DNA of 64,000 nt. Source: Pseudomonas reidholzensis (lineage in GTDB: Bacteria; Pseudomonadota; Gammaproteobacteria; Pseudomonadales; Pseudomonadaceae). Below, piece after piece: positions 59,441 through 64,000 of the stretch; position 1 is the first letter of the stretch, and every line of letters begins with the position of its first letter. Location: NCBI RefSeq assembly GCF_900536025.1, contig NZ_UNOZ01000003.1, positions 186,001 through 250,000 of the forward strand. Reading direction: 5' to 3'. Both the position numbers and the translations under genes were made by a program. Under the pieces are notes generated by a model that saw nothing but the letters and a program-made list of their open reading frames with translations, had not been told where the DNA came from and made no database searches.

Positions 59441-62400
59441 TTAGTTGCCGCTGGAATTCAGCGCTTCGGTCAGTGCGGCTTCCACCTCACTGGCACTCAC
59501 GCGCAGCGGCTTGTCGGCTTCACGGCGACGCTTGCGCTCGCTGTGGTAAGCCAGACCAGTACCGGCCGGGATCAGACGACCCACGACCACGTTCTCTTTC
59601 AGGCCGCGCAGGTAATCGCGCTTGCCGGTTACCGCCGCTTCGGTCAGTACACGGGTGGTTTCCTGGAAGGAAGCCGCCGAGATGAACGATTCGGTGGACA
59701 GCGAGGCCTTGGTGATACCCAGCAGCACACGGGTGAACTTGGAGATGAACTTGTCCTCGCCGGCGAGACGCTCGTTCTCGACCAGTACGTGGGTCAGTTC
59801 CATCTGGTCGCCCTTGATGAAGCTGGAGTCGCCCGACTCGGCAATCTCAACTTTACGCAGCATCTGACGCAGGATGGTCTCGATGTGCTTGTCGTTGATC
59901 TTAACGCCTTGCAGGCGGTAAACGTCCTGGATCTCGTTGACGATGTACTTGGCCAGCGCGCTGACACCCAGCAGACGCAGGATATCGTGCGGATCGCTCG
60001 GGCCGTCGGAGATGACTTCGCCGCGGTTTACCTGTTCGCCTTCGAAGACGTTCAGGTGACGCCACTTCGGAATCAGCTCTTCGTACGGATCAGTACCGTC
60101 GGTCGGAGTAATGACCAGACGGCGCTTGCCCTTGGTCTCTTTACCGAACGCGATGGTACCGCTGACTTCCGCCAGGATCGAGGCTTCTTTCGGACGACGG
60201 GCTTCGAACAAGTCGGCAACCCGTGGCAGACCACCGGTGATGTCACGGGTCTTGGACGTTTCTTGCGGGATCCGCGCGATAACGTCACCGACACCGATCT
60301 GGGCACCGTCAGCCACACCGACCAAGGCGTTGGCTGGCAGGAAGTACTGAGCAGGTACGTCGGTACCTGGCAGCATCAGATCCTTGCCATTGGCGTCGAC
60401 CATCTTGATGGCCGGACGGATTTCCTTGCCAGCGGCAGGGCGATCCTTGGCGTCCAGGACTTCAATGTTGGTCAGGCCCGTCAACTCGTCAGTCTGACGC
60501 TTGATGGTGATGTTTTCTTCCATGCCCACGAAGGTCACGGTACCTTTCAGCTCGGTAACGATCGGGTGGGTGTGCGGGTCCCACTTGGCGACGATTGCGC
60601 CCGCTTCGACCTTGTCACCTTCCTTGACCGAAATCACCGCACCGTAAGGCAGCTTGTAGCGCTCACGCTCACGACCGAATTCGTCGGCAATGGCCAGTTC
60701 GCCGGAACGCGATACAGCAACCAGGTTGCCGTCAGCACGCTCTACCTGCTTCAGGTTGTGCAGACGAACCATACCGCCGTTCTTCACCTGGACGCTGTCG
60801 GCAGCCGAGGTCCGGCTTGCAGCACCACCGATGTGGAACGTACGCATGGTCAGCTGGGTACCCGGCTCACCGATGGACTGGGCAGCGATAACGCCGACCG
60901 CTTCACCGATGTTCACCTGGTGACCGCGAGCCAGGTCACGACCGTAGCACTTGGCGCAGATGCCGAAGCGAGTTTCGCAGCTGATCGGCGAACGCACGAT
61001 AACTTCGTCGATGCTGTTCAGCTCGATGAACTCGACCCACTTCTCGTCGACCAGGGTACCGGCCGGAACGATGACGTCTTCGGTGCCAGGCTTGAACACG
61101 TCACGGGCGATCACTCGACCCAGTACACGTTCACCCAGCGGCTCGACCACGTCACCGCCTTCGATGTGCGGAGTCATCAGCAGGCCGTGATCCGTGCCGC
61201 AATCGATCTCGGTAACTACCAGATCTTGCGCCACGTCGACCAGACGACGGGTCAGGTAACCCGAGTTCGCAGTCTTCAGTGCGGTATCCGCAAGACCCTT
61301 ACGAGCACCGTGCGTCGAGATGAAGTACTGCAGAACGCTCAGGCCTTCACGGAAGTTCGCGGTGATCGGCGTCTCGATGATCGAGCCGTCCGGCTTGGCC
61401 ATCAGGCCACGCATACCGGCCAACTGACGAATCTGAGCTGCCGAACCCCGGGCACCGGAGTCAGCCATCATGTACATCGAGTTGAAGGACTCTTGGTCGA
61501 CTTCGTCGCCATTGCGGTCGATGACCTTCTCTTTCGAGAGGTTGGCCATCATCGCCTTGGACACTTCGTCGTTCGCCTTGGACCACAAGTCGATGACTTT
61601 GTTGTACTTCTCGCCCTGGGTTACCAGGCCGGAGGCGTACTGGCTCTCGATTTCCTTCACTTCATCGGTAGCAGCATTGATGATGCGGGCTTTTTCATCC
61701 GGGATAACGAAGTCGTTAACACCGATCGAAACGCCGGAAATGGTCGAGTAGGCAAAACCGGTGTACATCAGCTGGTCAGCGAAGATCACGGTCTCTTTCA
61801 AACCAACCACGCGGTAGCACTGGTTGATCAGCTTGGAGATCGCCTTCTTCTTCATCGGCTGGTTGACCACGTCGTACGACAGACCTGGCGGTACAACCTG
61901 GAACAGCAGCGCACGGCCGACGGTGGTGTCGACGATACGGGTGTTCTTGACGCTGCCGCCATCACGGTCGTTCACGGTTTCGTTGATACGAACCTTGATC
62001 TTGGCGTGCAGGGCAGCTTCGCCGGCGCGGAATACCCGGTCGACTTCCTGCAGGTCGGCGAATACGCGACCTTCGCCCTTGGCGTTGATGGCTTCACGGG
62101 TCATGTAGTACAGACCCAGTACAACGTCCTGCGACGGAACGATGATTGGCTCACCGTTGGCTGGCGACAGGATGTTGTTGGTCGACATCATCAGCGCGCG
62201 CGCTTCGAGCTGGGCTTCCAGCGTCAGCGGCACGTGAACGGCCATCTGGTCACCGTCGAAGTCGGCGTTGTACGCAGCACAGACCAGCGGGTGCAGCTGG
62301 ATAGCCTTACCTTCGATCAGTACCGGTTCAAACGCCTGGATGCCCAGACGGTGAAGGGTCGGTGCACGGTTGAGCAGTACGGGGTGTTCGCGGATCACCT

Positions 62401-63640
62401 CGGCGAGCACGTCCCAGACCTCTGGCAGCTCGCGCTCGACCATCTTCTTGGCAGCCTTGATGGTGGTCGCCAGACCACGCATTTCCAGCTTGCCGAAAAT
62501 GAACGGCTTGAACAGCTCGAGGGCCATCTTCTTCGGCAGACCGCACTGGTGCAGACGCAGGGTCGGGCCTACGGTAATTACCGAACGACCGGAGTAGTCC
62601 ACGCGCTTACCGAGCAAGTTCTGACGGAAACGACCTTGCTTACCTTTGATCATGTCAGCCAGCGACTTCAGCGGACGCTTGTTCGAGCCAGTGATGGCGC
62701 GACCGCGACGGCCGTTGTCGAGCAGGGCGTCGACCGCTTCCTGCAGCATGCGCTTTTCGTTGCGCACGATGATGTCCGGAGCCGACAGGTCAAGCAGACG
62801 CTTGAGACGGTTGTTCCGGTTGATCACGCGGCGGTACAGGTCGTTCAGGTCGGACGTCGCGAAGCGACCACCGTCCAGCGGTACCAGCGGACGCAGGTCC
62901 GGCGGCAGTACTGGCAGAACGGTCAGGACCATCCACTCAGGCAGGTTGCCCGAGCCCAGGAACGCTTCCATCAGCTTCAGGCGCTTGGACAGCTTCTTGA
63001 TCTTGGTTTCCGAGTTGGTCTGCGGAATCTCTTCGCGCAGGCGGCCAATCTCGTGCTCCAGGTCGATCGCGTGCAGCAGCTCACGGACAGCCTCGGCACC
63101 CATGCGGGCGTCGAAGTCGTCACCGAACTCTTCCAGCGCTTCGAAGTACTGCTCGTCGTTGAGCAGCTGACCCTTCTCGAGGGTGGTCATGCCCGGGTCG
63201 ATAACGACGTAGCTCTCGAAGTAGAGAACGCGCTCGATATCACGCAGGGTCATGTCCATCAGCAGGCCGATACGGGACGGCAGCGACTTCAGGAACCAGA
63301 TGTGGGCAACCGGCGAGGCCAGTTCGATGTGCGCCATGCGCTCACGACGAACCTTGGCCAGGGCGACTTCAACGCCGCACTTCTCGCAGATCACACCGCG
63401 GTGCTTGAGGCGCTTGTACTTGCCGCACAGGCACTCGTAGTCCTTGACTGGGCCAAAGATCTTGGCGCAGAACAGGCCGTCACGCTCAGGCTTGAACGTA
63501 CGGTAGTTGATGGTTTCCGGCTTCTTAACTTCACCGAACGACCACGAACGGATCATCTCAGGCGACGCAAGCCCGATGCGAATGGCATCGAACTCTTCGA
63601 CTTGACCCTGGTTTTTCAGCAAATTCAGTAGGTCTTTCAA
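59441..63640 (-). CDS. rpoC: RNA polymerase beta' subunit
   Basis: The 1399-residue subunit has the N-terminal zinc ribbon ([20 protein letters not shown]), the catalytic aspartate motif [12 protein letters not shown], and the switch/trigger loop segment [20 protein letters not shown]. It starts 64 bases after rpoB. A full antisense open frame is a codon-bias shadow. Confidence 0.99.
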   Translation of the reverse strand: MKDLLNLLKNQGQVEEFDAIRIGLASPEMIRSWSFGEVKKPETINYRTFKPERDGLFCAKIFGPVKDYECLCGKYKRLKHRGVICEKCGVEVALAKVRRERMAHIELASPVAHIWFLKSLPSRIGLLMDMTLRDIERVLYFESYVVIDPGMTTLEKGQLLNDEQYFEALEEFGDDFDARMGAEAVRELLHAIDLEHEIGRLREEIPQTNSETKIKKLSKRLKLMEAFLGSGNLPEWMVLTVLPVLPPDLRPLVPLDGGRFATSDLNDLYRRVINRNNRLKRLLDLSAPDIIVRNEKRMLQEAVDALLDNGRRGRAITGSNKRPLKSLADMIKGKQGRFRQNLLGKRVDYSGRSVITVGPTLRLHQCGLPKKMALELFKPFIFGKLEMRGLATTIKAAKKMVERELPEVWDVLAEVIREHPVLLNRAPTLHRLGIQAFEPVLIEGKAIQLHPLVCAAYNADFDGDQMAVHVPLTLEAQLEARALMMSTNNILSPANGEPIIVPSQDVVLGLYYMTREAINAKGEGRVFADLQEVDRVFRAGEAALHAKIKVRINETVNDRDGGSVKNTRIVDTTVGRALLFQVVPPGLSYDVVNQPMKKKAISKLINQCYRVVGLKETVIFADQLMYTGFAYSTISGVSIGVNDFVIPDEKARIINAATDEVKEIESQYASGLVTQGEKYNKVIDLWSKANDEVSKAMMANLSKEKVIDRNGDEVDQESFNSMYMMADSGARGSAAQIRQLAGMRGLMAKPDGSIIETPITANFREGLSVLQYFISTHGARKGLADTALKTANSGYLTRRLVDVAQDLVVTEIDCGTDHGLLMTPHIEGGDVVEPLGERVLGRVIARDVFKPGTEDVIVPAGTLVDEKWVEFIELNSIDEVIVRSPISCETRFGICAKCYGRDLARGHQVNIGEAVGVIAAQSIGEPGTQLTMRTFHIGGAASRTSAADSVQVKNGGMVRLHNLKQVERADGNLVAVSRSGELAIADEFGRERERYKLPYGAVISVKEGDKVEAGAIVAKWDPHTHPIVTELKGTVTFVGMEENITIKRQTDELTGLTNIEVLDAKDRPAAGKEIRPAIKMVDANGKDLMLPGTDVPAQYFLPANALVGVADGAQIGVGDVIARIPQETSKTRDITGGLPRVADLFEARRPKEASILAEVSGTIAFGKETKGKRRLVITPTDGTDPYEELIPKWRHLNVFEGEQVNRGEVISDGPSDPHDILRLLGVSALAKYIVNEIQDVYRLQGVKINDKHIETILRQMLRKVEIAESGDSSFIKGDQMELTHVLVENERLAGEDKFISKFTRVLLGITKASLSTESFISAASFQETTRVLTEAAVTGKRDYLRGLKENVVVGRLIPAGTGLAYHSERKRRREADKPLRVSASEVEAALTEALNSSGN

Positions 63641-63704
63641 GGCCTTTCCTCCTGGCGGAGCAGGAAGCGGGCTGTCACAGCCCCGCTCCCATTCGCGTCA
63701 CGTG

Positions 63705-64000
<296 letters not shown>

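Noticed and set aside
59543..63631. A 1362-codon open frame antisense to rpoC
   Set aside because: It mirrors the whole rpoC gene with no family similarity; codon bias in GC-rich genes commonly leaves such frames open.

Overview
The window is chromosomal DNA of a Pseudomonas, most likely of the P. putida group. The evidence is the high GC content, the gene order (rpoB-rpoC-str-S10-spc-alpha operons, katA, ferritin, uvrA, YajR-type transporter, ssb, then oprG, thioredoxin and riboflavin genes up to dxs-ispA-xseB), near-identity of many proteins to pseudomonad versions, and REP-type inverted repeats with a CTCCCACAGG core. No phage, transposase, tRNA, rRNA or CRISPR array is visible.

Left part (1-6.5 kb, accessory): the end of an esterase, an orphan zeta-toxin-like kinase, an FMN riboswitch driving a stand-alone ribB, then a three-gene minus-strand cassette (MBOAT acyltransferase, membrane-anchored SGNH enzyme, SGNH lipoprotein). 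The cassette's layout recalls peptidoglycan O-acetylation clusters and is the most interesting candidate system here.

Middle left (6.7-20.8 kb): xseB-ispA-dxs supply isoprenoid precursors. On the minus strand lie two groups: ribA with a small membrane protein and a BtuF-like binding protein, and the long nrdR-ribD-ribE-ribBA-ribH-nusB-thiL-pgpA-(solute-binding protein) series. RibBA has lost the zinc cysteines of its GTP cyclohydrolase II half, so the separate ribA should supply that activity. A YbaY-like lipoprotein, a methyltransferase and a CnoX-like thioredoxin follow on the plus strand.

Middle (21-33.7 kb): a zinc-linked operon (His-rich periplasmic protein, ABC ATPase, FtsX/MacB-type permease, DUF3299 protein) with a Zur-like site; oprG with an ANR/FNR-like site placed as for a class II promoter; a divergent MFS/HxlR pair with two matching operators; two sugar-nucleotide SDR proteins, one without the YxxxK motif; an alpha/beta hydrolase; a helix-turn-helix regulator divergent from an alanine/glycine:cation symporter; and an asparaginase.

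Right part (33.8-64 kb, core): ssb, yajR-like MFS, uvrA, a heme-ligand-less ferritin next to katA, and then, all on the minus strand, rplQ back to rpoB. Four TTGNNN-17-TANNAT promoters can be read directly: before rpsL (str), before rpsJ (S10), inside the spc operon between rpsN and rpsH, and before rpsM (alpha). Terminators follow katA, tuf, rplQ, uvrA and asparaginase/ssb.
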